Assembly: GCF_026341515.1 (NCBI RefSeq) | Contig: NZ_JAPEOK010000001.1 | Location: 8,928,001 to 8,992,000, forward strand | Source: Streptomyces sp. NBC_00878 | Lineage (GTDB): Bacteria > Actinomycetota > Actinomycetes > Streptomycetales > Streptomycetaceae | Reading direction: 5' to 3' | Length of the DNA: 64,000 nt | In this document: one piece after another, positions 17,127-26,594 of the stretch | Position numbering within the stretch: the first letter of the stretch is position 1 | Layout of the letters: each line of letters begins with the position of its first letter | The notes under the pieces: model-generated | What the model saw: the letters and a program-made list of their open reading frames with translations, nothing else | What the model was told of the DNA's origin: nothing | The model's database searches: none | Program-made: the position numbers and the translations under genes

Positions 17127-18272
17127 ATGAGCGTCGGCACGGGCGGTGCGAAGAGCGCACTGCGGGCACATGACGTGCGGAGCGCGCCCGCGTCCCGGCA
17201 CGCTGATCTCACCGAACTCGGCATCGACCCCGACGAACTGCCCGACGGACTCGTGATCGCCGACGAGCGCGGCCGGGTGATCTGCTTCAACGCCGCTGCC
17301 GCCCGCATCACCGCCACGTCCGCCGCCGACGCTCTCGGCCGGCATCTGGAGTGGGCACTGCCGTTAGAGGACCTCGAAGGCCGCCGCTGGTGGCAGCTGA
17401 CCGATCCGTACGGCGGCCTGGCGATCCGGGTCGGGCAGCCCGAGCGCAATCTGCTGCTCCCCGGGGGCCGGGAGGTCCTGGTCTCGGCGCGGTACGTGCG
17501 AGTGCGGCCCACCGGCCCGATCCGCCGGGTCGTCGTCTCCCTCCGCGACACCGAGGCCCGCCGCCGCACCGAGCGCAGTCACGCCGAGCTGATCGCCACG
17601 GTCGCCCACGAGCTCCGCTCGCCGCTCACCTCCGTGAAGGGCTTCACCGCGACGCTGCTCGCCAAGTGGGAGCGGTTCACGGACGACCAGAAGAAGCTGA
17701 TGCTGGAGACGGTGGACGCGGACGCCAACCGGGTCACCCGGCTCATCGCCGAGCTCCTCGACATCTCGCGCATCGACTCCGGGCGCCTCGAACTGCGCCG
17801 TCAGCCCGTCGACATAGGTGCCGCCGTCGGCCGGCACATCCAGGCGTACGTCGCCTCCGGCCAGTCCGCCGACCGCTTCCTGCTGCGCATCGGCCAGCCC
17901 CTGCCCGATCTGTGGGCCGACCCCGACAAGGTCGACCAGGTGCTGAGCAACCTGCTGGAAAATGCGGTGCGGCACGGCGAGGGAACCGTCACCATCGACG
18001 TAGAGCCCGCGCCGTCACTCCGCGAAGGAGAGGACGCCTGCACGTCGGTCACGGTGAGCGACGAAGGCCCCGGCATCCCGGAGGAGTCCATGAACCGCGT
18101 CTTCACCCGCTTCTGGCGGGGCAGCAAGCGCGGCGGCACCGGCCTAGGCCTCTACATCGTCAAGGGCATCGTCGAAGCCCACGGCGGCACCATCACGGTC
18201 GGCCGCGCCGCCGAGGGCGGCGCACAGTTCCGATTTACGTTGCCCGTGGGCACCCCGGCGTACCTGCAGTAA
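17127..18272 (+). CDS. PAS-containing sensor histidine kinase, orphan
   Basis: 381 residues with no membrane helix, so cytoplasmic. A PAS-like sensor occupies about residues 35-145 (LPDGLVIADERGRVICFNAAAARI). The HisKA domain has the H box VAHELRSPLTSVKG with His161. HATPase_c follows with N box NLLENAVRHG, G1 DEGPGIPEE and G2 GGTGLGLYIVKGI. No response regulator gene is adjacent. It lies between the methyltransferase and pheST, 80 bp after the former. The signal and partner are unknown. Confidence 0.9.
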   Translation: MSVGTGGAKSALRAHDVRSAPASRHADLTELGIDPDELPDGLVIADERGRVICFNAAAARITATSAADALGRHLEWALPLEDLEGRRWWQLTDPYGGLAIRVGQPERNLLLPGGREVLVSARYVRVRPTGPIRRVVVSLRDTEARRRTERSHAELIATVAHELRSPLTSVKGFTATLLAKWERFTDDQKKLMLETVDADANRVTRLIAELLDISRIDSGRLELRRQPVDIGAAVGRHIQAYVASGQSADRFLLRIGQPLPDLWADPDKVDQVLSNLLENAVRHGEGTVTIDVEPAPSLREGEDACTSVTVSDEGPGIPEESMNRVFTRFWRGSKRGGTGLGLYIVKGIVEAHGGTITVGRAAEGGAQFRFTLPVGTPAYLQ

Positions 18273-18339
18273 CGCCGAAGAGGCCCCACGGGCGCATTCG
18301 CACACCTCACCCCCGTTAGACTCGGCCTTTGGCACCTTT

Positions 18340-18408
18340 GCGTCCCCTTTTCAGGGACAGGGCGTCTCGTTTTCAGAGACAGGGCGTCCCGCGAGTCGCG
18401 ACGGGGAC
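18340..18408 (+). promoter_or_regulatory. pheST leader with tandem covarying hairpins
   Basis: Two 22-bp units at 18340-18361 and 18362-18383 each form GTCNC-loop-GNGAC with a 7-base loop (CTTTTCA or GTTTTCA). They differ at three positions. One C-to-T change in the left arm is matched by G-to-A in the right arm, preserving the pair, and the third change is in the loop. A third, longer GTCCC...GGGAC stem follows (18386-18408) with an inner CGCGA/TCGCG stem. The array ends about 30 bp before pheS. Together they suggest a selected RNA structure; no T-box anticodon arrangement is seen. Confidence 0.55.
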
Positions 18409-18440
18409 CGTTGGCCAACCAATCGGAAGCACGGGAAGAG

Positions 18441-19589
18441 ATGTCGGCACCGAACAAGTCGTACGACCCTGTTGAGGTCGAGGCACTGAAACCGGAAGAG
18501 ATCGAGCGCATGCGGGACGAGGCGCTCGCCGCCTTCGCCGCCGCCGGTGACCTCGACGCGCTCCAGGAGGCCAAGGTCGCCCACACCGGCGGCGCCTCGC
18601 CGCTGGCCCTCGCCAACCGCGAGATCGGCGCCCTGCCCCCGCACGCCAAGGCCGCGGCCGGCAAGCTGGTCGGCCAGGCCCGCGGCGCGGTGAACAAGGC
18701 GCTCGCCGCCCGCCAGGCCGAACTGGAGGCCGAGCGCGACGCACGCGTGCTCGTCGAGGAGGCCGTGGACGTCACGCTGCCCTACGACCGCGTACCGTCC
18801 GGCGCCCGGCACCCGCTGACCACCATGATGGAGCGGGTCGCGGACGTCTTCGTGTCCATGGGATACGAGATCGCCGAGGGCCCCGAGGTCGAGGCGGAGT
18901 GGTTCAACTTCGACGCCCTGAACTTCGGCCCGGACCACCCGGCCCGGCAGATGCAGGACACCTTCTTCGTACAGGGTCCCAAGGGCGCCAACGGTTCCAA
19001 GGGCGCCGACAGCGACGGCGAGTCCGGTGTCGTGCTCCGTACGCACACCTCGCCCGTGCAGGCCCGCGCGCTCCTCGACCGGGAGCCGCCCGTCTACGTC
19101 GTGTGCCCCGGCCGCGTCTACCGCACCGACGAGCTGGACGCCACGCACACGCCGGTCTTCCACCAGATCGAGCTGCTCGCCGTCGACGAGGGCCTGACCA
19201 TGGCCGACCTCAAGGGCACCCTGGACCACATGGTCCAGTCGCTCTTCGGTGCGGACATGAAGACCCGGCTGCGCCCGAACTACTTCCCCTTCACCGAGCC
19301 GTCCGCCGAGATGGACATGCTCTGCTACGTCTGCAAGGGCGAGTCCGTCGGCAACCCCGACCGCTCCTGCCGCACCTGCTCCAGCGAGGGCTGGATCGAG
19401 CTGGGCGGCTGCGGCATGGTCAACCCGCGCGTGCTGACCGCGTGCGGTGTGGACCCCGAGAAGTACAGCGGATTCGCCTTCGGGTTCGGCATCGAGCGGA
19501 TGCTGATGTTCCGCCACAACGTCGAAGACATGCGAGACATGGTCGAGGGTGACGTCCGGTTCACCCGGCCGTTCGGGATGGAGATCTGA
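18441..19589 (+). CDS. pheS: Phenylalanine-tRNA ligase alpha subunit
   Basis: 382 residues from ATG 18441 ([24 protein letters not shown]); a TTG at 18411 would add ten residues with no clear advantage. An N-terminal coiled-coil that grips tRNA comes first (about 20-105), then the class II catalytic core: motif 2 region with [12 protein letters not shown] [15 protein letters not shown], and motif 3 [11 protein letters not shown] near the C terminus. [12 protein letters not shown] is the classical PheS signature. A four-cysteine cluster ([14 protein letters not shown]) is visible and could bind zinc. The stop overlaps the pheT start. Confidence 0.95.
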   Translation: MSAPNKSYDPVEVEALKPEEIERMRDEALAAFAAAGDLDALQEAKVAHTGGASPLALANREIGALPPHAKAAAGKLVGQARGAVNKALAARQAELEAERDARVLVEEAVDVTLPYDRVPSGARHPLTTMMERVADVFVSMGYEIAEGPEVEAEWFNFDALNFGPDHPARQMQDTFFVQGPKGANGSKGADSDGESGVVLRTHTSPVQARALLDREPPVYVVCPGRVYRTDELDATHTPVFHQIELLAVDEGLTMADLKGTLDHMVQSLFGADMKTRLRPNYFPFTEPSAEMDMLCYVCKGESVGNPDRSCRTCSSEGWIELGGCGMVNPRVLTACGVDPEKYSGFAFGFGIERMLMFRHNVEDMRDMVEGDVRFTRPFGMEI

Positions 19590-22090
19590 TGCGGGTCCCG
19601 CTTTCCTGGCTGCGGGAGTACGTCGACCTCCCCGCCACCGAGACCGGCCGCGATGTGCAGGCCAAGCTCGTTTCCGCCGGCCTGGAGGTCGAGAGGGTCG
19701 AGCAGCTCGGCGCTGACCTCAAGGGGCCGCTCGTCGTCGGCCGGGTGCTGACCATCGAGGAGCTGGAGGGCTTCAAGAAGCCCATCCGCTTCTGCACGGT
19801 CGACGTCGGTACGGCCAATGGCACCGGTGAGCCGCAGGAGATCGTCTGCGGCGCCCGCAACTTCGCCGCCGGCGACAAGGTCGTCGTGGTCCTGCCCGGC
19901 GCCGTGCTGCCCGGCAACTTCGCGATCGCCGCGCGCAAGACGTACGGCAAGACCTCGCACGGCATGATCTGCTCCGGCGACGAGCTGGGCATGGGCGACG
20001 ACGGCAGCGGCGGCATCATCGTCCTGCCGCCCGAGCACGAGGTCGGCACCGACGCCGTCGAGCTGCTCGAACTCGTCGACGAGGTCCTCGACATCGCCGT
20101 CACGCCCGACCGGGGCTACGCGCTCTCGATGCGCGGCGTCGCCCGCGAGGCCGCCACCGCCTACGGGCTGCCGCTGCGCGACCCGGCGCTGCTCGACGTA
20201 CCGGGTCCGAACGCGTTCGGCTACCCCGTGCAGGTCTCCGACCCGCAGGGCTGCGACCGCTTCACCGCGCGCACCATCACCGGTCTGTCGCCCGAGGCGC
20301 ACTCCCCGATCTGGCTGCGGCGGCGCCTCCAGAAGGCGGGCATGCGCCCGATCTCGCTGGCCGTCGACATCACCAACTACGTGATGCTGGAGCTGGGGCA
20401 GCCCCTGCACGCGTACGACCGTTCCCGTGTCCAGGGCGCGATCGGTGTGCGCCGGGCCGAGCCGGGCGAGAAGCTCACCACCCTCGACGGCGCCAAGCGC
20501 ACGCTGGACGCCGAGGACCTGGTGATCACCGACGAACGCGGGCCGATCGGCCTGGCCGGTGTCATGGGCGGTGCCCACACCGAGATCGACGACACCGAGG
20601 GCACCACCACCGAGGTCGTCGTCGAGGCCGCGCACTTCGACCCGATCTCCATCGCGCGCACGGCCCGCCGCCACAAGCTGGCCTCCGAGGCGTCCAAGCG
20701 CTTCGAGCGGGGCGTCGACCCGGAGGCCGCGTCCGCCGCGGCCCAGCGCACGGTCGACCTCCTCGTCCTGCTCGCGGGCGGCACCGCCGACGCCGGCGTC
20801 ACCGAGGTCATCGCGCCCTCCGCGCCGCGCACCATCACCATCCCGGCGAACCACCCGGACAAGGTCGCGGGCGTCGACTACGGCCGCGAGACCGTCGTAC
20901 GCCGTCTTCAGCAGGTCGGCTGCGACGTCTACGGGACGGACGAGCTGATCGTCACCGTCCCGTCCTGGCGGCCCGACCTGACGGACCCGAACGACCTGGC
21001 CGAAGAGGTCATCCGTCTTGAGGGCTACGAGAACCTGCCCTCGACCCTGCCGAAGCCCCCGGCGGGCCTCGGCCTCACCGACCGGCAGCGGCTGCACCGC
21101 CGGGTCGGCCGCGCGCTGGCCGGCGCGGGTTATGTCGAGGCGCTGAACTACCCGTTCATCGGCGAGCACGTCTTCGACCAGCTCGGCCTGGCCGCGGACG
21201 ACCCGAAGCGCCGGGTCGTCAAGCTGGTCAACCCGCTCTCCGACGAGGAGCCCGCACTCCGTACGACGCTGCTGCCGGGCCTTCTTCAGGCCCTGCGCCG
21301 CAACGACGGGCGGGGCTCGCACGACCTGGCGCTCTTCGAGACGGGCCTGGTCTTCCACCCGCAGGACGAACTGCGCGTCGCGGTGCGCCTGCCCGTCGAC
21401 CGCCGTCCCACGGACGAGGAGATCGCGTCCCTCACCGACGCGCTCCCCGTCCAGCCCCGGCACGCCGCCGTCGTCCTCGCGGGCGCCCGTGAGCAGGCCG
21501 GCTGGTGGGGCAAGGGCCGCCCGGCCGACTGGGCCGACGCCGTCGAGGCCGCGCGCGCCCTCGCCCACGAGGCGGGGACCGAACTCCTCGTACGCCAGGG
21601 CCAGTACGGGCCGTGGCACCCGGGCCGCTGCGCCGAGCTCGCCGTAGTCGTCGACGGTGCCGAGCGGGTCATCGGGTACGCGGGCGAGCTGCACCCCCGT
21701 GTCCTCAAGGCCCTGGGGCTGCCCGCGCGCACCTGTGCGATGGAGCTGAACCTGGACGTGCTGGAGGCGGCGAGTGCGGGCGTTCCGCAGGGTCCGCATG
21801 TCTCGACCTTCCCCGTCGCCACGCAGGACGTCGCGCTGGTCGTCTCCCAGGACGTGCCGGCGGCCGACGTCGAGGCCGCGCTCCGCGAGGGGGCGGGTGA
21901 ACTGCTGGAGTCCATCCGGCTGTTCGACGTCTACGCGGGTGAGCAGCTCGGCGAGGGGCAGAAGTCGCTGGCGTACGCGCTGCGGTTCCGCGCGGACGAT
22001 CGCACGTTGACCGTGGACGAGGCCTCCGCGGCGCGTGACGCTGCCGTTGCCCTCGCGGGTGAGCGTGCGGGGGCCGTTCTTCGGAGCTAG
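19589..22090 (+). CDS. pheT: Phenylalanine-tRNA ligase beta subunit
   Basis: 833 residues, ATG sharing bases with the pheS stop (TGATG). The domain order is that of bacterial PheT. An N-terminal B1 segment is followed by a tRNA-binding OB domain (about 40-155, containing FCTVDVG and ICSGDELG). Next are B3/B4 with the editing site region ([40 protein letters not shown]), B5, a catalytic-like module, and a C-terminal ferredoxin-fold anticodon-binding domain (about 735-833, [14 protein letters not shown]). It forms the alpha2beta2 enzyme with PheS. Confidence 0.96.
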   Translation: MRVPLSWLREYVDLPATETGRDVQAKLVSAGLEVERVEQLGADLKGPLVVGRVLTIEELEGFKKPIRFCTVDVGTANGTGEPQEIVCGARNFAAGDKVVVVLPGAVLPGNFAIAARKTYGKTSHGMICSGDELGMGDDGSGGIIVLPPEHEVGTDAVELLELVDEVLDIAVTPDRGYALSMRGVAREAATAYGLPLRDPALLDVPGPNAFGYPVQVSDPQGCDRFTARTITGLSPEAHSPIWLRRRLQKAGMRPISLAVDITNYVMLELGQPLHAYDRSRVQGAIGVRRAEPGEKLTTLDGAKRTLDAEDLVITDERGPIGLAGVMGGAHTEIDDTEGTTTEVVVEAAHFDPISIARTARRHKLASEASKRFERGVDPEAASAAAQRTVDLLVLLAGGTADAGVTEVIAPSAPRTITIPANHPDKVAGVDYGRETVVRRLQQVGCDVYGTDELIVTVPSWRPDLTDPNDLAEEVIRLEGYENLPSTLPKPPAGLGLTDRQRLHRRVGRALAGAGYVEALNYPFIGEHVFDQLGLAADDPKRRVVKLVNPLSDEEPALRTTLLPGLLQALRRNDGRGSHDLALFETGLVFHPQDELRVAVRLPVDRRPTDEEIASLTDALPVQPRHAAVVLAGAREQAGWWGKGRPADWADAVEAARALAHEAGTELLVRQGQYGPWHPGRCAELAVVVDGAERVIGYAGELHPRVLKALGLPARTCAMELNLDVLEAASAGVPQGPHVSTFPVATQDVALVVSQDVPAADVEAALREGAGELLESIRLFDVYAGEQLGEGQKSLAYALRFRADDRTLTVDEASAARDAAVALAGERAGAVLRS

Positions 22091-22108
22091 CTCTCTGTAA
22101 GTGGTGCC

Positions 22109-22185
22109 GGGGAACTGCGGGTTGATGGCTTGCTGCGGATGCGTCGTGGCTTGTCGCGCAGTTCCCCGCGCCCCTTTCGGGGCGC
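22109..22185. repeat. Dispersed intergenic repeat, copy 1 (terminator-like)
   Basis: GGGGAACTGCG (22109-22119) pairs with CGCAGTTCCCC (22157-22167), and the hairpin GCGCCCC-tttc-GGGGCGC (22168-22185) follows directly. The same combination in the opposite orientation is found at 26517-26590. This is a sequence type I recognise as widespread between Streptomyces genes. It lies just after pheT and may serve as its terminator. Confidence 0.65.
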
Positions 22186-22318
22186 TGTTCGTGTCACCTC
22201 ACTCATTTGGGTGACAAGTGTGGGCGATCCGGGCCGATCGGGGCAGGCGGTCGACAGAATCGACCCGGCCGAACAGGCCGGTGCCTGCGCTGAACAGGGC
22301 CTTAGGGGGGCCATCGGC

Positions 22319-23536
22319 ATGATCCATACCAAGGGTGGGGCTCCTCGCCGGGCCGGGCCCCGGGTGAGCCACCGGACACGATGGCGGAAAACCGTTGACC
22401 GGACGCTCGGTCGCGCGTCGGCCGGCAGGCTGGGCCACGTCCAGGCCCGTCGGCTGGGCCGTACCGGGGCCCGACGGCTCGGCCGGGACCAGCAGCGGCT
22501 GCGGCGGGCGCTCGACATGGGGCTGCCCACCGTGTGGGGCGCGGCGGCGGTCACGTACAAGCTCGCCTGTCCACTCGCCCAACAGGACGGGCTCGGTGCC
22601 CGGATCGTCACCTGCGCTGTCTTCTTCGCCGTCGGTACGGGGCTGATGCTGCACGTCAGGCGAGGGCTGCTGCGGGAGCTCCGGCAGGTCCGCAGGGTCG
22701 CGGGCGCCGCACAGAGCGCCCTTCTGCGCCCCCTGCCACCGCGCATCGACGGGCTGAACGTCGCCGCGGCCCAGCTCTCCGCGGACCGCGAGGCCGCCGT
22801 CGGGGGCGACCTGTACGAGGTGATCGGCACCGAGCACGGTGTACGGATAGTGATGGGCGACGTCCGCGGACACGGGCTCGCCGCCATCGGTACCGTCGCC
22901 GCGTTGCTCGGCAGCTTCCGCGAGGCCGTCCACGACGAGGCCGAACTCCCGGGCGTACTGCGGAGGCTGGAGCGCGCCATGGCCCGGCATCTGCGGGAGC
23001 GGGCGAGGGCCGAGCACCCCTCGTCCGGGCGCGAACCCGACAGTCCGGTCGCCGAGGAGTTCGTCACCGTGCTGCTCCTGGAGATCGGCCGCGACGGTGA
23101 GATGCGTGCCGTCAACTGCGGTCACCCGCGGCCGTATCTGCTGCGCGGCCACACCGGACCGGCCGGTGTACGAGGACAGGTGGAGCACCTCGCCGTCGGA
23201 GACCCCCTGCCTCCCCTCGGGTCCTTCCCCCTCCCCGCCGAACTGCCCGTCGTCCGCTGCGGGCAACTCCTGCCCGGCGAGACGCTGTTCCTGCACACCG
23301 ACGGTGTAGAGGACGTCCGCGACGACCGCGGCCGGTTCTTTCCCCTCACAACCGCGCTCACCGAGGCCGCCGGCACCCAGCCGGTCTCGCCCCAGGCCGT
23401 ACTCCGCACGGTCTTCACCCAACTCCTGTGCCACGCGGGCGGGTTGCCGACGGACGACGTGGCCGTACTGGTCCTGCGCAACGATCGAGCAAGAGTGCGG
23501 CTCACAACAGCGCCCCATAGGGGCGCGGGGCTGTGA
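22319..23536 (+). CDS. SpoIIE/PP2C-type serine phosphatase with membrane helices
   Basis: 405 residues from ATG 22319, preceded by AGGGGGG; the frame is open further upstream but the preceding 190 bases look like leader. A basic N terminus is followed by two hydrophobic segments (about residues 65-110, GLPTVWGAAAVTYKLACPLA and IVTCAVFFAVGTGLML). The phosphatase domain (about 135-395) has GGDLYEVIGTEHGVRIVMGDVRGHGL (metal-binding Asp), then VNCGHPRPYL, LFLHTDGVEDVRD and TDDVAVLVLR. Such enzymes act on anti-sigma-factor antagonists. The last ten residues are encoded by a dispersed repeat (see 23512-23560). Confidence 0.87.
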   Translation: MIHTKGGAPRRAGPRVSHRTRWRKTVDRTLGRASAGRLGHVQARRLGRTGARRLGRDQQRLRRALDMGLPTVWGAAAVTYKLACPLAQQDGLGARIVTCAVFFAVGTGLMLHVRRGLLRELRQVRRVAGAAQSALLRPLPPRIDGLNVAAAQLSADREAAVGGDLYEVIGTEHGVRIVMGDVRGHGLAAIGTVAALLGSFREAVHDEAELPGVLRRLERAMARHLRERARAEHPSSGREPDSPVAEEFVTVLLLEIGRDGEMRAVNCGHPRPYLLRGHTGPAGVRGQVEHLAVGDPLPPLGSFPLPAELPVVRCGQLLPGETLFLHTDGVEDVRDDRGRFFPLTTALTEAAGTQPVSPQAVLRTVFTQLLCHAGGLPTDDVAVLVLRNDRARVRLTTAPHRGAGL

Positions 23537-23560
23537 CATTGTGCGGCTCCGCCGCGCGGG
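23512..23560. repeat. Dispersed repeat family 2, copy overlapping a gene end
   Basis: The stretch around AGGGGCGCGGGGCTGTGACA (from 23518) and the following TGCGGCTCC reappear, reversed and almost identical, near 60412-60443. The copy here provides the last codons and TGA of the phosphatase gene. It contains a GCGCCCC-ata-GGGGCGC hairpin (23512-23528), so it may also end transcription. Confidence 0.6.
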
Positions 23561-23897
23561 CGCGACCAGCCACGACTGACCGGCAGCCAACAAACAGCTC
23601 GCAGTTACCCCGCACAACCGGCGGAGCCAAGGCGCGGGGCGACCCGGCGGAGCCGTCCGCCCCGCCACGGAGTGTCGGGCAGGCAGCTGGGCGGACGGCG
23701 CGAATCGGGCCGCCGCACTGTACGAGGGGGAGCCGGCGGCCCGGCCGGCCTCTTGCGAGGCATTTCAGTCAACCGGGCGGCAACTCTCCGCAACAGCGCG
23801 CGCACTGCCCGGATTCGGGCACTCCGATCACACCCCGTGTGAAGAGGGAGGCGCTACGTTAAACAGCACCGTCCGCACCCAGCCACGGGATGGCATC
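23561..23897. other. Non-coding stretch upstream of the TPR regulator
   Basis: No convincing gene is present; short open frames here have atypical low-complexity products. The first part is GC-rich repeat-like sequence continuing the dispersed repeat. The last 60 bases before the regulator start (GAAGAGGGAGGCGCTACGTTAAACAG region) are AT-richer and likely hold its promoter. No clear -35/-10 pair was assigned. Confidence 0.4.
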
Positions 23898-25238
23898 ATG
23901 CAGCCCAACACTCTGCTCGACGCGATCCTCGACGAGGCCGGGATCTCGCACGCGGGACTCGCCGCCCATGTGAACCAGGCGGGCCGGGCACGTGGTCTCG
24001 CTCTCCGTTACGAACACACGGCCGTGGCACGGTGGTTGAAGGGGCAGCGGCCGCGCGGGCAGGTGCCCGACCTGATCTGCGAGGTGCTCGCCGGCCGGCT
24101 CCAACGACACGTCACACTCGACGACATCGGCCTCGGTGTGCCCGGCGAACCGGCCGCCCCGCACGGCACGACGCTCTCCGGTTTCGTGGAGCGCGCCACC
24201 GCCCTGTGGCGCTCCGACGAACAGCAGCGCCCGCACATCCTCGGCGCCCCCGCCGTCACCGGCACACCCGCCGTGATGCCCGTGTGGGAGTGGGAGAACC
24301 CGCCCGAGGACGTGGATGTCTCGCGCGGCGGCCGGCACCAGGTGAGCATGTCCGACATCGAGATGCTGCGCGCCGCCCGTGCCCACTACGAGCAGATGTA
24401 CCGCAAGGCCGGTGGCGTGGCGACCCGTACCCGCATCGTCGGCTTCCTCAACTCCGAGACCGCGCCGCTCCTCAGAGGCAGCTACACCGACGCCACCGGC
24501 CGCCAGCTCCACCGGGCCACCGGCGGCCTGGTCGCGGTCGCGGGCATCTGCGCGTACGACTCCGACGCGCACGGTCTGGCCCAGAGGTACTTCCACCAGG
24601 CGCTCAGGCTCGCGAAGGCCAGCGGGGACAGGGGACTTGGCGCCTACGTCATCGCGCTCCTCGTCAACCAGGCGCTGTTCATGCGCGAGCACCGGCAGGC
24701 CGTCGCCTTCGCGGAGGCCGCGCTGCGCGCCGCGGGCCGGCACATCACTCCGGCGCTCGCGTCGGACCTCTACGCGATGCAGGCCAAGGCGTACGCACAC
24801 CTCGGCGACGGCAGCAGCGCGCTGTCCTGCATCCGGCGTGCCGAACAGGCCGCCGAGCGTATCCGGCGTGGACACGAACCCGACGAGACCGGCTATGTCC
24901 AGCCCGGACTCGTCAACGTACAGGTGGCGGAGGCACTCCTGAGCCTCGGCGACCTGTCCGCCGCGCGGGAGCACGCCGCGGCGGCCGTGGACAATCCGGC
25001 GCACGACCGGGGCAGGGTGCACCGGCTCGCCATGCTCAGCCAGATCGAACTGCGGCAGGGCAACGCCGACAAGGCGGTGGTCACCGCGGTCGAAATGGCG
25101 GAGCGGGCGCGGGGGATGGAGTCCCAGCGGCTGCGCGACAGACTGCGGGCGGTACGCGAACACCTGGTGGCCAACGGCTGCGCGGGCACCTCCGAAGCCG
25201 CTGAACTCATCGACGGAGCACTGCGCGTACCGCTCTAG
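23898..25238 (+). CDS. Streptomyces TPR-type regulator (NsdA-like family)
   Basis: 446 residues. The N-terminal 80 residues (MQPNTLLDAILDEAGISHAGLAAHVNQAGRA...TAVARWLKGQRPRGQVPDLI) have the look of an XRE-type helix-turn-helix. The remainder is all-helical with TPR-like repeats (around 200-420, e.g. LAQRYFHQALRLAKASGDRG, AVAFAEAALRAAGRH, AREHAAAAVDN). The architecture and wording resemble the Streptomyces regulators that include NsdA, which controls differentiation and antibiotic production. That parallel is from family resemblance only. No operon partner; the Nudix gene follows 240 bp later. Confidence 0.75.
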   Translation: MQPNTLLDAILDEAGISHAGLAAHVNQAGRARGLALRYEHTAVARWLKGQRPRGQVPDLICEVLAGRLQRHVTLDDIGLGVPGEPAAPHGTTLSGFVERATALWRSDEQQRPHILGAPAVTGTPAVMPVWEWENPPEDVDVSRGGRHQVSMSDIEMLRAARAHYEQMYRKAGGVATRTRIVGFLNSETAPLLRGSYTDATGRQLHRATGGLVAVAGICAYDSDAHGLAQRYFHQALRLAKASGDRGLGAYVIALLVNQALFMREHRQAVAFAEAALRAAGRHITPALASDLYAMQAKAYAHLGDGSSALSCIRRAEQAAERIRRGHEPDETGYVQPGLVNVQVAEALLSLGDLSAAREHAAAAVDNPAHDRGRVHRLAMLSQIELRQGNADKAVVTAVEMAERARGMESQRLRDRLRAVREHLVANGCAGTSEAAELIDGALRVPL

Positions 25239-25244
25239 AAAGAG

Positions 25245-25345
25245 CCTGTGGGGGAACCCGGGGAAGAGCCTCGGGAGAGTCCCGGGGACAACCCGGGAAA
25301 GAGTCCCGGGGACCGCACGGGAACCTCACTGGAAGCCGCCCCGAC
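25245..25345. repeat. Degenerate short repeats built on CCCGGGGA
   Basis: Between the TPR regulator and the Nudix gene the units CCCGGGGA, AACCCGGG and GAAAGAGTCCCGGGGA recur imperfectly (for example near 25258, 25280, 25290 and 25302), giving many possible GGG/CCC hairpins. It may act as a terminator region. No protein is supported here. Confidence 0.4.
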
Positions 25346-25482
25346 CACCGCCGGGAGCCCGAGCCTCCCCGCGGTGAGCACCTCCGCGCCTACCGCTGCG
25401 CTGCGAGCAGCCCGCTGTGAGCCTGCTGTGCGGACGCTCCTGCTGCCATATTGCCAGCTACTCGGCGGAAGGTGGCAGAACC

Positions 25483-26028
25483 GTGCAGTGGACGAAACTG
25501 AACGAACAAACTGTGTACGCAAACCGCTGGTTCAGCGTCAATCTCGCAGATGTCGAACTGCCGGACGGGCAACACCTCGATCACTTCTTAATACGGCTAC
25601 GGCCTGTGGCCGTGGCCACTGTGGTGAATGAGGCGAACGAGGTGCTGCTGCTCTGGCGGCACCGCTTCATCACCGACAGCTGGGGATGGGAGCTTCCCGC
25701 GGGTGTCGTCGAGGACGGCGAGGACATCGCCGTCGCGGCGGCCCGCGAACTGGAGGAGGAGACCGGGTGGCGACCGGGACCCCTGCGCCATCTGATGAGC
25801 GTCGAGCCCTCCAACGGGCTCACCGACGCACGGCACCACATCTACTGGGCCGACGAAGGCGCCTACATCGGGCATCCCGTGGACGACTTCGAGTCGGACC
25901 GTCGGGAGTGGGTTCCCCTCAAGCTCGTCCCCGACATGGTCGCCCGCGGCGAGGTCCCGGCCGCCAACATGGCAGCCGCGCTGCTCCTCTTGCACCATCT
26001 GAGGCTCGGGCAGGACGCTCTGCCCTGA
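25483..26028 (+). CDS. Nudix hydrolase, ADP-ribose pyrophosphatase-like
   Basis: 181 residues from GTG 25483 (MQWTKLNEQTVYANRWFSV), preceded by GGAAGG at suitable spacing; an earlier in-frame start lacks support. The Nudix box is complete: G-VVEDG-E-DIAVAAA-REL-EEETGW (about residues 84-106), giving the Mg-binding REVxEExGU glutamates. WGWELPAG ahead of it is typical of ADP-sugar pyrophosphatases. It probably cleaves an ADP-ribose-like nucleoside diphosphate. It is soluble and stands alone. Confidence 0.88.
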   Translation: MQWTKLNEQTVYANRWFSVNLADVELPDGQHLDHFLIRLRPVAVATVVNEANEVLLLWRHRFITDSWGWELPAGVVEDGEDIAVAAARELEEETGWRPGPLRHLMSVEPSNGLTDARHHIYWADEGAYIGHPVDDFESDRREWVPLKLVPDMVARGEVPAANMAAALLLLHHLRLGQDALP

Positions 26029-26067
26029 TCTCTCCCCCCGGCGTCCTGGGGCCTAGGCCGACAGGAC

Positions 26068-26325
26068 CTAGCGGCCCAGAGCCTGATAGACCGCCACGGC
26101 GAGCGCGCCCACGGCCGTCACGACCGCTACCGCACGCAGTGGCCAGCGGGTGTGTTCCAGTGTGACGACCCGTGCGCTCAGGTCGTCGACCTCCTTGGCG
26201 GTCTGTTCGGCTCGATGGCTGAGCAGAGCCAGGCCGCCCTCGACGCGGGCATGAGCCACATCGAGTTTGCGGCGTAACTCTGCGAGTTCCCCTTGGACCA
26301 CGGGATGCTCCGGGTCGGCGGTCAC
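26068..26325 (-). CDS. Small coiled-coil protein with C-terminal membrane helix
   Basis: 85 residues from GTG 26325, with GGAAAGGAG eight bases upstream. Residues 1-55 are predicted helical/coiled-coil (VQGELAELRRKLDVAHARVEGGLALLSHRAEQTAKEVDDLSARV). Residues 63-82 form a membrane helix (LRAVAVVTAVGALAVAVYQAL). It resembles small tail-anchored proteins of unknown function common in actinobacteria. It is convergent with the Nudix gene. Function unknown. Confidence 0.65.
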   Translation of the reverse strand: MTADPEHPVVQGELAELRRKLDVAHARVEGGLALLSHRAEQTAKEVDDLSARVVTLEHTRWPLRAVAVVTAVGALAVAVYQALGR

Positions 26326-26452
26326 GGGTCCGCTCCTTTCCGTAGTCGGCACATCCGCTACATGCGCACGGAAAGTCAACTCGCCTGGTGGACGCGTGGG
26401 GAGAGTGTGCGAGGGGCATATGCGAGCCCGGTGCGCACACGGTGTGTGAATG

Positions 26453-26490
26453 GTGCGGGCCCGGCCCTCCGAAGAGGGCCGGGCCCGCAC
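26453..26490. terminator. Perfect 17-bp hairpin with CGAA loop
   Basis: GTGCGGGCCCGGCCCTC (26453-26469) and its exact complement (26474-26490) flank the tetraloop CGAA. It lies between two minus-strand genes: downstream of the 3-hydroxyacyl-CoA dehydrogenase and upstream of the small coiled-coil gene. No T tract follows on either strand, so if it terminates transcription it does so by the U-less mechanism common in Streptomyces. Confidence 0.65.
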
Positions 26491-26516
26491 TGCCCCAAGA
26501 CTTACGGACGGTAGCC

Positions 26517-26590
26517 GCGCCCCCGGAAAGGGCGCGGGGAACTGCGCGACAAGCCACGACAAACCCGCAGCCAAGCGACAACCTGCGGGA
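26517..26590. repeat. Dispersed intergenic repeat, copy 2 (reverse orientation)
   Basis: GCGCCCCCGGAAAGGGCGC followed by GGGGAACTGCGCGACAAGCC matches the reverse complement of the 22109-22185 copy over most of its length, including the sequence ACAAGCCACGAC. It sits immediately after the stop of the 3-hydroxyacyl-CoA dehydrogenase gene, as copy 1 does after pheT. Confidence 0.65.
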
Positions 26591-26594
26591 CCGT

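Noticed and set aside
18300..18440. T-box riboswitch upstream of pheS
   Set aside because: No T-box consensus, specifier loop or terminator/antiterminator pair is visible; only the tandem hairpins are supported.
19325..21799. Very long open frame antisense to pheT
   Set aside because: Its product is a low-complexity Arg/Gly/Val shadow produced by high GC in the opposite strand; pheT is certain.
23561..23862. Possible gene between the phosphatase and the TPR regulator
   Set aside because: The open frame encodes a Pro/Arg/Ser-rich sequence without structure and contains dispersed repeat DNA.
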